A stretch of 64,000 bases of DNA. It comes from Heloderma charlesbogerti. Its lineage: Eukaryota > Chordata > Lepidosauria > Squamata > Helodermatidae. The notes beneath the pieces were generated by a model that saw only the letters and a list, made by a program, of their open reading frames with translations, searched no databases and had not been told where the DNA came from. A program made the position numbers and the translations under genes. Location of the stretch: positions 84,751 to 148,750 of the forward strand of contig JANEZZ010000735.1 of NCBI GenBank assembly GCA_026122225.1, written 5' to 3'. Below, one piece after another: positions 11,131 through 21,862 of this stretch. The first letter of the stretch is position 1, and each line of letters starts with the position of its first letter.

Positions 11131-12735
11131 ATGACTGCTATGAATTTGGATAAACCAGGAAAGGATATCAGAATAACTCGTACCAGAGCGAATACCTGGG
11201 AGATGCCTACAGAACAATTAAGTAGAAATACTAAATCCAGGAAAGGCTCTCTAAAAGAGACTCCGATGGGAGCTACAAAATTATCGGTGAAAACAACATC
11301 TATAAGCAAAGAAGAGGTACCTGAGCAGAAGCAAGACATACAAAAGATGGCCTTGGATGAACAAACACAGAATATTATAGATGCTATAAGCAAAAAGATG
11401 GAGGCTTTTGAACTACGCATAGAACAAAGGATGGGTACTTTTGAACAACGTATAGAACAAAGGATAGGCACCTTTGAACAACGCATAGAAAAATGGATGG
11501 AGAGGCAAGTATTGGAAGTGAAGGAGGAGATTAAAGATACGAAGGAAGAATTGAGACAAGAATTTAAGAAATTAGATGATGCATTAAATCAAAGAGAAGA
11601 AGTGTTTAAAATAATGACAGAGTGGAAGTACTGGAAAATAATACAGAAATTCTAATTATGGAGTTAGAATGTGAGCAGGATACATTAGCTTGATTTGAGC
11701 TTAAAGACAAGGAACGTTCGTTACGTTTTAGAGGAGTCGCAGAAAATTATGGCAGTGCAGAACTGGACCTCAGAATGGAATTGGTAAAGACTATAGCAGC
11801 CTTTTTGAGTAAAGAGAAAATTATGGAAATGGAAATAGATCGAGCTTATAGACTGAATTCGACATACGCAAAAACAAAAGGTCTACCCAGAGATATTATT
11901 GTCCATGTTGTAAAGAAAACTACAAGGGATTCAATTCTCCAGAAGCACTATAAAACCAAACTGAAGATGGTGGGCAAAGAGATTATCGTTATGAAAGAAA
12001 TTCCTGGAAGATATTTGAGGAAAAGGAAAGATTATGCATTTTTAACAATCCTGAAACAGAAAAAGATCATGTTTAGACAGGAATTCCCAGAAGGTGTGTG
12101 TCAGGGTGGACACTGAGCCCATAGAATCCCAGAGTAGTTCTGATTCTGAGGAAGAGCAGTCGCTCCTGGGAGAGGAGCGCGCTCCTCTTTCCCAGGACCA
12201 ACAGCTGACGGAGATTCCTCCCACCAGCATTCCTAGTTTAGTTAGCAGTCCAGGGAGTGACCAAGCACAGATAGCAGACTTGGTGGATGCGCGATGCAGA
12301 TGCAGAGAGCGGCGCCAAATGGAGGGCGCAGAAAGGAGGCGTAGTGCCCGGTTGGCGCGCAAATAACGGCTGCGCCCAGAGGATCCAAGGAAAAAGGGGA
12401 GGGACTCTCCCTAGTCCTTAAGTTCAGGGGTCTGCCAGTAATTCCCTTTCAAACGGGGACCAACTGTTCCAACTTAGGGTATAGGTACTGTGCTGCTCAG
12501 ATCTAGTTGCAATCGGTATAGTTGTTAAGTTGTAAAAGAAGAATAAAGCTTTGAAAGGAATTCCTTTGTCTGTGTCTGGACTTGGCTACTGGATTAGACT
12601 GAGAGAGGCCTCCAAGGAGCCCTTGACAGTGTGGTTTTCTCTTACAGAGTACAGAGATATACGGTGAACTCAGTTCAAAAAGCAAGAGAGTTCCTTCGAA
12701 CTTATGGAAAAGATTGGACAGACCTACAACCATAA
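11131..12735 (+). pseudogene. L1 ORF1 (RNA-binding chaperone), broken
   Basis: The start ATG at 11131 gives MTAMNLDKPGKDIRITRTRA. A coiled coil follows, with three 11-residue repeats at 11401-11499 (consensus GTFEQRIEQRI). The frame is broken near 11655. It resumes in the RNA-recognition-like part (ELVKTIAAFL, IDRAYRLN, PRDIIVHVV) to about 12098. There the solo LTR interrupts it. After the second duplication copy the original frame continues from 12634 through RYTVNSVQKAREFL to TAA at 12733-12735. ORF1p of L1 binds its own RNA as a trimer. Confidence 0.85.
12099..12628 (+). mobile_element. Solo LTR (530 bp) inside L1 ORF1
   Basis: The element starts TGTCAGGG and ends CCCTTGACA, short inverted ends of the TG...CA type. 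It is flanked by an exact 5-bp duplication, GTGTG (12094-12098 and 12629-12633). It contains AATAAAG near 12542, followed by a TTTGTCTGTGTCTGGACTTG stretch, as in the R-U5 part of an LTR. There is no second LTR, primer-binding site or gag/pol, so it is a solo LTR left by recombination. A related copy lies at 58422-58976. A 5-bp duplication and these ends fit Ty3/gypsy or related elements; the family is not settled. Confidence 0.85.
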
Positions 12736-12813
12736 TGTACAAGAAGATGATAGCACTCAGGGTGCAGCAGGTGGAAATTTAAGAAGGTATCTTAATCTTA
12801 TATTTCTTTAAAA

Positions 12814-15800
12814 ATGGATTACAAATTTTTAACTTGGAACATCAATGGGGCGAATGCTCCTCAAACGAGAAAGAAAATATTTTATTATCTACAAAAATTA
12901 AAACAAGATATAATATGCTTACAAGAAACTCATATTAAGAAAGAAGATACCAAATATTTAATTAATAAAAAATTAGGTAAAGCGTTTATAATGGCAAGCC
13001 GAAAAAAGAAAAATGGAGTAGTTCTATATATTAAGCCACATTTGGGACCGGAATTAGTATTGTCAGATGAACAAGGTCATTTTGGGGGAGTTAAAATCAC
13101 ATTGAATTGTGTATCAACATTGCTTTTAGGGGTTTATGCACCTAATGACCATAAAGCGGAATTTTATGAGGACCTCTTATCCAAACTCATGGATCTAGCT
13201 TTTGACAGTTGGTGTTTAATGGGAGATTGGAATGGGGTGATTGCACCTCAAATTGATAGAATATTGGAGAAAAAAATAAAGAGTAATCAAGGGAAATTAC
13301 CTAAAAGTTTATTTGAATTGATGGGCAAACTTGGCCTTAGTAGATGTATGGAGAGATAAAAATGGAAATTCAAAAGAATATACATATTTTTCAGAAAGAC
13401 ATAAATCTTTTTCAAGGATTGATATGATTTTCACAACTAAAGAACTTGCCAGAAATATTGGCAAAATACAAGTTCTACCAAGATAATTTTCGGACCATAA
13501 CCCTAGATCTATGTCATATGTGAAAAGAAGCACTACTTTTAGACAGAGATTGAATGAAATGATATTTCAAAATAAAAGTATTGTGGACAACACTAAAAAG
13601 AAATTGAGATAATTTTTTGAATTGAATTTGGACAAGGGAACAAATATCCAAACAGCATGTGATGCAAGAAAGGCCTATATGAGAGGTTATTTTAAACAAC
13701 AAAACACACAACTGAAAAAGAAAAGAGAAGGTACAAAATATTTTAAAACACATAAAGGAGAAAGAAGAATTCCTAAAGAAAAAACCGGGAAAGGCAAGTG
13801 TCCTCCAACAGATTAAATTACTCCAACAACAATTGTCGATGTTAACAGTTCCGGATATGCAAAAAAATTTAACTTTGTAAAACAAAGAAATTTTGAATTT
13901 GCTGATAAACCAGGAGGACGGTTGGCCTATAAACTTAGAAAGGAAAAAGAAAAGAAAACAATTGTGAAAATAAGTGAAAGTGGATTACAATTAACCGATA
14001 ATATGGCAATTCAGAAAGTTTTTCATCATTATTCAAATTTGTATAAAGGACATGATATCTCCCCAGAATTAATGGATAAATATATTCATAAACAAAATTT
14101 ACCAAAAATTACTAAGGAACAAAAACAAATGATGAATGGCCCAATAACAGCAAATGAAATGGTGGAAGCAATAAAAAAAATTAAACTGGGAAAAACTCTG
14201 GGACCAGGTGGAATATCAGGATTATATTATAAGAAATGTGAAGAAGAAATTTTACAACCATTGAAAAATATGATGAACAGTATTTTAGAACAGGGGGAGA
14301 TACCGGAAACATGGAAAACAGCATATATAACATTAATACCTAAAGAAGGACAGGATTCAACCTCAACAAAAAAACTATAGACCAATCTCATTATTAAACA
14401 ATGATTATAAGATATTTGCAACAATTTTGGCAGAAAGGGTCAAGAAAATATTGCAGGAGTTTGTATATGAGGATCAAAATGGTTTCCTACCAAGGAGACA
14501 GATGAGAGATAATGTAAGAACGGTCTTAAATGTGGTGGAATATTTGGAAAAACACCCAGAAAAACAAGCAGCTGTGATATTTTTAGATGCAGAGAAAGCA
14601 TTTGATAATCTCAACTAGAAATTTTTAATTAAGACTTTAGAAGAATTGGACTTTGGGGAAAACTTTATAAAATGGGTGAAATCGGTGCATACCGATCAAA
14701 AGGCTCAAATAATTATAAATGGGGACTTGACTAAACCTTGTGAGATACAAAGAGGAACAAGACAAGGCTGCCCATTGTCCCTGCTACTGTTTATATTGGT
14801 TTTAATGTTTATATTGGTTTTAATGTTCTATATATTTTAAATTGTTTTATTGTGTGTTGTTTGGTTTTAATTTTTGTGAACCGCCCAGAGAGCTTCGGCT
14901 ATTGGGCGGTATAGAAATGAAATAAATAAAATAAATAAATTTTAGAATTATTGAACAGAGATATAAGATAAAATCATTGAATTACAGAAATAAAGATTTA
15001 AAAGGAGAAATATAAGCTGAGGGCTTTTGCAGATGAATTGGTGTTCATGTTGGAAGAACCTTTAAAGGAAATTGAAATTTTAATGAAAAAATTAAAAGAA
15101 TTTGGAGCAGTGGCAGGGTTCAAAGTTAATAAACAGAAAACAAAAATTTTAACAAAGAATATGAATGTTCAAGAAAAAAAAAGTTGATGAATAAGACTGG
15201 CTTCCAAATTGAAAAGAAAAATATTTGGGAGTCCTTTTGACAAATATGAATTGTATGCTTTTTCAAAATAACTAAGTTAAAGTGTGGAATGAAATTAAAC
15301 AAGACCTATTAAAATGGGAAAAATTACAGCTATCACTTTTGGGAAGAATTGCAACTATTAAAATGAATGTACTGCCTAGAATGGTATTTTTGTTTCAAAT
15401 GATACCCACTATTACATCGGATTTACCTTTTAAGCAGTGGCAGAGAAATGTGGGGAAAAGATCTAAAATTTACTTTATCTACAAATTTACTTTATGTACA
15501 CATCTTAAAGAGAATTTTTACAAGATGATGTATAGATGGTATATGTCACTGTTTAAACTGTCTAAAACATATAAGGGTGTTTCTGGAAAATGTTGGAAAT
15601 GTGAAGATCAAGATGGAATGTTTTATCATTTATGGTGGACTTGTAAAAAAGCTAAAATATTTTGGAAATGAATACAGTCTTTAACTCAAAGAATATTAAA
15701 GACTACTATAGAACTAAAGCCAGAAAATCTTTTTATTGGGACTAACAGATAAACATGTAAAAGAGAAGGGGGGAACCCTCTTTCTCTACATGACAACAGC

Positions 15801-15963
15801 GGCAAGGTATGCACAAAAGTCGAAGAATGAAACAACACCAACTGTGAGCGAGTGGATCATGAAAATGATGGAGCTGGCAGAGATGGCAAAACTTACTAAT
15901 ATAATTAAAGGATCAACAACTAAATTTGTTAGATTGGAAATCTTTTATAGAATTTGTACATGA
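12814..15963 (+). pseudogene. L1 ORF2 (endonuclease and reverse transcriptase), broken
   Basis: The ATG at 12814 opens an endonuclease frame of about 181 codons with FLTWNINGANAP, QETHI (catalytic Glu) and MGDWN. After frameshifts the reverse transcriptase blocks appear: LIPKEGQDST, FLDAEKAFDN near 14581-14612, and GTRQGCPLS near 14757. FADELVF near 15027 stands where FADD is expected. The C-terminal zinc-knuckle-like part is around CWKCEDQDGMFYHLWWTC (15591-15644). At least six breaks and the nested LINE tail make it non-functional. Confidence 0.88.
14805..14939 (+). mobile_element. LINE 3' tail (L2-type) nested in L1 ORF2
   Basis: The insert ends with GTGAACCGCCCAGAGAGCTT, CGGCTATTGGGCGGTATAGA and an (AATAAAT)n tail. 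This is the 3' end of an L2-like lizard LINE; the same end occurs in reverse at 34530-34625. L1 coding sequence is continuous across it, and TTTTA (14800-14804 and 14940-14944) is a likely 5-bp target duplication. Only the last 135 bp were copied. Confidence 0.75.
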
Positions 15964-16198
15964 AATAGAGAAAAATGCTATCTATATATATGGATTTTGA
16001 ACTTGAGAAATGAGATAATGTCTGTGGACAATGTATGATATATAACTAAGATAAGAAGTAGAGAATAATAATGAGCATATGTTGTGTAAGGGAGCCAAAG
16101 GTAGATATCTTATAATCTTAAGAGATATTTTAGTGTATGTGTATTGTTGTTGTGTTTCTGTTGTTGTTTTCTTTTTTAAAAATAAAATTATTATATCA

Positions 16199-16283
16199 TG
16201 AAATCAATGGGACATCTGTTAGTCATGACTAACTTACGTCCCATTCATTTCAATGGGTCTATGACCAGGTCTGGATCTAACCC
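16199..16283. repeat. Right half of palindromic element P2
   Basis: After the right L1 duplication copy (16199-16216) the sequence continues TTAGTCATGACTAACTTACG and CCCATTCATTTCAATGGGTC, then ends CTGGATCTAACCC. This is the inverted counterpart of the left half at 10179. Joining the halves without the L1 gives an element of about 115 bp. Confidence 0.7.
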
Positions 16284-16760
16284 TGTCGATTTTATTTTTA
16301 AAATGTAATTTTGTCACCAAGGAACATCAAAAAACTGTATGAACGTATGTAAGGCTATACATACTCAAAGCAAAATAAAGAATATGGTTAAAAATAGAGT
16401 AAACAAATCAAACAATGCAAGTAAAAATGGCTAGCTAGAATCCAGGGGCACTTTTCATATGGCACAACTGATTGTGCGGCCACAGGCTTTTGGTGGGGAG
16501 ACACTGGGAAAGCTTACTGGACGCTAAAGTAGGCAAATCTATTGGATCACCTGTATCTACATGTATGTTGACACCTTCAAAGGATTCTAAAAAGTTAGGG
16601 ACACAGGACTTCCTTTGAAGACGCCTTGCGGATTCATCTTCAGCAAAGCTTGTTCTTCTGCATGTTTAATAACTGAAGCTTTAATTATGCTTTCTACCAA
16701 ACGTTTGGGACCATGTTACTTGAAAGATTGCCTACACCCATCCAAGCCTGTGCAGACATA
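16284..16760. other. Intergenic, nothing recognised
   Basis: AT-rich sequence with no exon or classified repeat that I can support. Confidence 0.4.
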
Positions 16761-16764
16761 AATA

Positions 16765-17200
16765 TCCAACTCAGCGGACATGCGCTTGTAGGCTAATCTG
16801 TAAGGTCAATCTGGCTGGCAGGCAAGAGGCAGGGTCTTCTGTGTGGTGGTCCCCATGTTTTGGAACTTCCTGCACACTGAGATGCACATGGCCTCAACCT
16901 TGGTAACTTTCAAGCAGGCTTTAAAAAATTATTGCTTCAGACTGCTTTTTATTGAACACGGTCATTTAATTACTGCAGGATTTAAAAGATGAGGAGCTGT
17001 TGTGAAATGTTTTCTAGCATTGTTTCTCCATTATGTACTGTTAATTTTTAACTGACCTAGGTTTTATATTATTTTTGATGCCCTCAAATGCTGGGATTTA
17101 GTTTTTAAAATGTATTATATATTTTATTATGTAAGCTGCCTTGTAAGGGCTATGCCCTAAAAGGTAGACCATAAAATACGTCTATAAATAAGTTTACTTG
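16765..17200 (+). repeat. L2-like LINE 3' fragment
   Basis: The part around 16840-16950 (GTGGTCCCCATGTTTTGGAA, then CTTTCAAGCAGGCTTT) corresponds to the end of an L2 ORF2 (trp-asn-x-leu-pro type ending). It is followed by a 3' UTR ending TATTATGTAAGCTGCCTTG. The open frame is lost. A similar 3' half lies at about 33000-33420. Confidence 0.55.
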
Positions 17201-17827
17201 TGACAAAAGACAGGCTAACAAGCCTGTAATTTCCTGGCTCCTTGCAAATCCCTTTTTAAAATATTGTTTTAACATTGGCTACCTTCTGGTCATTTGATAG
17301 GGTGCCAATTTTAGTGTCAAGTCACACATTTTTCTTAAATCAACCAATTAATTTAAATGTTAAATTAAATTTCACATTTGAGCTCCTTAAAGCCTAAGGT
17401 GCAGGCTGTCCCTCCAGATCTGGTGAGCTGTTAATTTGTAATTTGTCAATTAACCATAGAACTTCATTTCTGTTCCCTCTATTTGACTTAGTTTTTTAAA
17501 TGTCCTCCCACAAAACACCTATTCAGGCATCCATATCCAACTTTTTCTGCAGTAGTAACCAAAACAAAAAAATTATTTAGCTTCTCTACTATTTCCCTAT
17601 TCTCCTTTAGTACTCCTTTCATGCCTTGGCCTAATGGCTAGTTTCTTGCTTCTGTTGCCAATTTTTTTTATCGTTGAATTAATTTTTTTGCAATGTGCTC
17701 TTCAAATCCTTCTTGTGGTTGTCCTGTAAAGGGACTCCATTCTGCAAACTCTCAACATCTCCCTGATTTCAAAAGTGATTACCTGCTGACAAACGAGCCT
17801 TTCTGTGCTGCAGATTTTGATTACTGT
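17201..17827. other. Intergenic, nothing recognised
   Basis: AT-rich sequence without supported exon or repeat. It ends at the left copy of the duplication flanking the next Bov-B. Confidence 0.4.
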
Positions 17828-17841
17828 ATTGGTTATTCTAT

Positions 17842-18745
17842 TGAGCATAGCCTTGCTGGCATGTGAAATGAGCGCAATTGTACGGTAGTTTGAACACTCT
17901 TTAGCGTTGCCCTTCTTTGGAATCGGAATGTAAACTGACCTTTTCCAGTCTTGTGGCCACTGTTGAGTGTTCCAAATTTGTTGGCATATTGAGGCAGAAA
18001 GCGAAGAGGATCTAAAGAGCCTCTTGTTGAGGGTGAAAGAGGAGAGTGCAAAAGCTGGTTTGAAACTCAACCTTAAAAAAACGAAGATCATGGCATCTGG
18101 CCCCATCACTTCTTGGCATATAGAAGGGGAAGAAATGGAAGCTGTGACAGATTTTATTTTCTTGGCTCCAAGATCACCGCAGACGGTGACTGTAGCCATG
18201 AAATTAAAAGACGCTTGCTCCTTGGGAGGAAAGCTATGGCAAACCTAGACAGCATAGTAAGAAGCAGAGACATCACCTTGCCAACAAAGGTCCCTCTAAT
18301 CAAAGCTATGGTTTTCCCAGTAGTAACGTATGGCTGTGAGAGCTGGACTATAAGGAAGGCTGAGCGCCGAAGAATTGATGCTTTCAAACTGTGGTGCTGG
18401 AGAAGACTCTTACGAGTCCCCTGGACTGCAAGGAGGTCAAATCAGTCAATCCTAAAGGAAATCAACCCTGACTGCTCATTGGAAGGACAGATCCTGAAGC
18501 TGAAGCTCAAATATTTTGGCCACCTAATGCAAAGAGAAAACTCTCTGGAAAAGACCCTGATGTTGGGAAAGACTGAAGACAAAAGGAGAATGGGACGGCA
18601 GAGGATGAGATGGCTAGATAGCATCACCGATGCAATGAATATGAACTTGAGCACGCTCCGGGAGAGAGCGGAGGACAGGAAGGCATGGCGTGCTATGGTC
18701 CATGCGGTCACGAAGAGTCGGACATGACTGAACGACTGAACAACA
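17842..18745 (+). mobile_element. Bov-B LINE with 5' inversion (twin-primed insertion)
   Basis: A perfect 14-bp duplication, ATTGGTTATTCTAT, flanks the insertion (17828-17841 and 18746-18759). Inside, 17842 to about 17995 is Bov-B in reverse (minus-strand SICQQIWNTQQWPQDWKRSV, KECSNYRTIALISHAS). From about 17995 to 18745 it is forward Bov-B (AESEEDLKSLLLRVKEESAK through to the GACTGAACAACA end). The inverted part comes from further upstream in ORF2, and about 450 bp between the two parts are missing. The whole copy is 904 bp and has no complete protein. Confidence 0.9.
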
Positions 18746-18759
18746 ATTGGTTATTCTAT

Positions 18760-21525
18760 ATTATGTACCAGAAGAATTTTATGGTGGCAGTGAAAACAAT
18801 GGTGTAGAATGTTTGCAAACATTCTAACTGCGCTGGAATAAAGCCCAGTCCAGGGTTTCCTCAGCATAACATCCTAGGGTAGGAAAGATCTTTCCACCGT
18901 TCCGGACCCAGTAAGGGAATTGGGGGGCAGTAACAGTGATTGTACCACTCAGGGCAAGAGAAAGAAACTAAGTCTGGATGTTACCAGAGGGCAGCAAATG
19001 GATGCGAAAGGGAACGTGACTGGACAGAGGAGTGGCAGGTAAAAGGGAGAAGTAGAGGAGAGAGCAGGACAACATTGAGGGAACAGGAACTCAGGAGAAA
19101 AAGAGATGACAAGACACCTCTCACCCTAGCCCCTTTTTAGATAGATTGCAGACTAAGGTTTATTAGATTGAGAGAAGGGAGTTTGTGCCACAGCTCCTAT
19201 TCCCCCTTTCAGGGTTGAAATGTCATTTCCTGCTCCATTTTACCTCACCACAATCCCACTATCATACATTCCAAGACCCCAGGTAGTTTGAGACCTTTGG
19301 TGAGGCAGCACACAAATTCACCTGTCAAGTCTGAGATGAAAGTGCAGAGAGTACCAATTCCAGTCTCAATATTTGGTTTTCCCCTCAAAATAAATATCTA
19401 TATCTAAACCCCCAAAGAAAAGCAGAATGTTTCTTCAAGATTCAGACATATTTATTTACTTTAGTGGATTGTTTTTAGGTGGATTTTGCCATGTACACAA
19501 TTTGTCAATTTATTTGCAATGGCTCTTTTTGAATTTGTATGATTTGAAAGGTCTTCCTGGGAAGTAACTTAACTGAGGGGTATGGCTCCATATTTATGTA
19601 TGTCTTAATGATTCACAATATGTGATGTGCATTGTGTTTTGCTACCTTCTATCTTTAGTAACTGAAACATATTGATAAAGAAGCACCTGACTCTGTGCAC
19701 AGAAAGGGGCTGAGTCACAGCAACTCATGTTCTGGGTAAACAAGTCCAGGATCGACCTTCGACGGACCACTCTCACTCCTCCAACATCCGGGAAACCTGG
19801 CAGAAAGAACTACACATAGCCCTGACTGGTGCCAGTAATGCACCAACCTATGGGGAATTCTGTGTATGTGTCTCAGTCCTGATGGGAAACAGCTGAACTG
19901 AGCATGACACTGGATGAGCAGCAAGCAAAACAGTAGTGCCCTCTGGGAGTGAAACTGAGCCATACCTCCAGGCAAGGAAACGCAAAGGCACATCAACATC
20001 TTTAGCACAGAGTTCGTTTTTATGAGACCAGCCTATGACACACTTCCCCTGCAAGCTGATATTTTACCCTAATATTATTTGCATCATTGGGTCATGCAGT
20101 AGCCCCCAAAATATAGTAGTATATTCTGCTTCAGTCACACCCTTTTCCAAGATATTCCATTCATTTCCCCTCAGATGAAACTAAGTTCAAAGCTCTTCAC
20201 TGTATGAAGATGGAAAAGCCAAAATGATACTGTTGTTAGCAGCCCTACTAATGCTTCCTGGAGAGGATGCACAAGAAGTAACCCATTTTAAGATTCTCTT
20301 TGGAAATAGTTCTGTTTTCCTTGATAGCAGAGCCTTCAACTTTTCATCTTTGCTTCCATCAAACACCTGAGTAGACACAAAGATTACTCCTCAGGGGTTG
20401 ATCCCCCCCGCACCCCCGCTGCTTATTCCCTACCTAAAAGTCAAGCTCCTGCTGTTCACTCTCCACCTGAAGGCAACTGTGTCCGTATTACAGCATTTCT
20501 CCATTCCAAAAGTTACTGTAGCAGACATGGGTCTTGCATCAGGTGAAGAAACAGATTGAGGCAGAGAGAATAACCATCCAGACCTCATGAAAAACAGGAT
20601 CTGGAATTAATTGGGGGTGGGGAGGGAGGACAAGAAATATAACCAGGACTAGAGAAATCACAGGTGTCAGTTCTCAGAGAGGGGAGAGAGGGGAAAGGCA
20701 GGGCTACAACTTTTTTTTTTAAGCTTCTTTTTTTCCCTAATAATTAGTGTTCTGATAATGACTCAGAGATAACTCAGTCCCCCCACCCCCAGCTTTTGCT
20801 TAGAAACACTTGCCACAGAATGGTGGGATATTTTATAGGTCCTTTTCTCCCTCCCACTGATACAATTTGGCATAGCAAGCATGTCATACAACAGAGGGAG
20901 GGAAAAGGCAACATCAGAACAAGGCTCTAATCAAACGGACTGAGTCCAAACGGACTCAGGCTATCAGAGATACAAATGTTGCTTGCAACCATTTCTGTGG
21001 TCCAGCGAGAACTTAAATCTGATTCACAGACTGGAGCCACAATGCCAAGCACGACCCAGGATCCACAAAGCCAAAAAGATTTGCAAAGGACAATCTGAGG
21101 CCCTCTTCACATAAAGCTTTTATTGTGCACTCGCGGTCAGTCACTCATGGATGTTTGCAGGTCCTTTTCATGATGCCGTCAACCTCCAGTGCCTCCCCAT
21201 CGTTTTTAAGCTTTATTCCACCTTTTAAAAAATTGCTGAAAATGCACTAATATAAACCACCATCAAAGAGCTGGTGTATTTCCGGAATCGCACAATATCG
21301 CCGCGTCATCTACTGGCTGTACAAATGAAACATATGCAACTTGCCCACAAAAGAAATACCCCCCCCCAAGGGGGGAAGTGTGTGTATTGTGCCAATTGCA
21401 ATTCCACAGACTTCAGAAGACGAAGCCCCAGTAAAGGTTCAGGATTTTTGCTTCAATGTCGAGAAGCCCTGAGTGATTCAAAGCAGAAACTCTGCTACAA
21501 CTTACTGCTGGGCCGAATTATAGAA
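18760..21525. other. Intergenic, no gene recognised
   Basis: There are no exons. A stretch at about 21105-21300 (TTCACATAAAGCTTTTATTG, ATCTACTGGCTG) resembles a non-autonomous DNA element, with faint similarity to about 40513-40760, but no ends could be fixed. AAACGGACTGAGTCC and AAACGGACTCAG near 20935-20960 form a small inverted pair. Homopolymer runs of T and C are present near 20402-20420 and 20711-20720. Confidence 0.4.
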
Positions 21526-21529
21526 AAAG

Positions 21530-21862
21530 GGCTGAATCTCAGCGGTAGCGCCCCTGCTTTGCCTGCAGAAGGTCCCAGATTGACTCCGCGGCATCTCCAG
21601 GTCAGACGGAGAAAAACCCCTGCCTGAAAACCCGGAGAGCTAGTACCAATCAGTGTAGATCAGGGTAGGCAATCTGGTGCCCTCCAGATGATTTGGACTA
21701 CAACTTCCATAAGCCCTAACCAGCATGGCCAATGGTAAGGGATCCTGGGACTTGTAGTCCAAAACATCTGGAGGGCACCAGGTTGCCTACTCCTGGTGTA
21801 GACAATACTGATCTAGATGGACCAATGTTCCAACATGGTATAAGGCAACTTGGTATGTTCCC
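21530..21862 (+). repeat. Sauria-type tRNA SINE, interrupted by a hAT-like MITE
   Basis: The left part has tRNA-like promoter boxes (CAGCGGTAGCG and CCCAGATTGACTCC) and CATCTCCAGGTCAG, then stops at CAGTGTAGAT (21660). The right part resumes at GTGTAGACAATACTGATCTA (21796) and runs to the tail AAGGCAACTTGGTATGTTCC. The two halves rejoin exactly when the 135-bp insert and one 8-bp copy are removed. The same SINE, uninterrupted, forms the tRNA part of the chimera at 51640-51963. Confidence 0.75.
21661..21795. mobile_element. hAT-like palindromic MITE inside the SINE
   Basis: The ends CAGGGTAGGCAATCTGGTGC and GCACCAGGTTGCCTACTCCTG (its first 20 bases shown in part) are inverted repeats. The inner arms GGACTACAACTTCC and GGGACTTGTAGTCC continue the palindrome. 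The 8-bp duplication is GTGTAGAT / GTGTAGAC. Eight-base duplications with CAG...CTG ends indicate the hAT superfamily. It is too short to code for a transposase. Confidence 0.8.

Larger units (their letters stand above)
10228..16198 (+). mobile_element. Full-length L1 LINE, decayed, with nested insertions
   Basis: The element is bounded by an 18-bp duplication (TGAAATCAATGGGGCATC at 10210-10227; the same with one G/A change at 16199-16216). It has a 5' region of about 900 bp, ORF1 from 11131, ORF2 from 12814, a short 3' region and an A-rich end. Two later insertions lie inside: a solo LTR (12099-12628) and a LINE tail (14805-14939). Without them the L1 would be about 5.3 kb. Both frames carry several frameshifts and stops, so the copy is inactive. 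Base composition is distinctly A-rich on the coding strand, typical of L1. Confidence 0.92.

Noticed and set aside
11775..12116. Separate small gene of 113 codons
   Set aside because: It is the middle part of L1 ORF1 in a shifted frame, cut off by the solo LTR.
12094..12366. Host gene encoding an acidic nuclear-like peptide
   Set aside because: It lies wholly within an LTR whose relative at 58422 carries the same peptide start, so it belongs to the retroelement.
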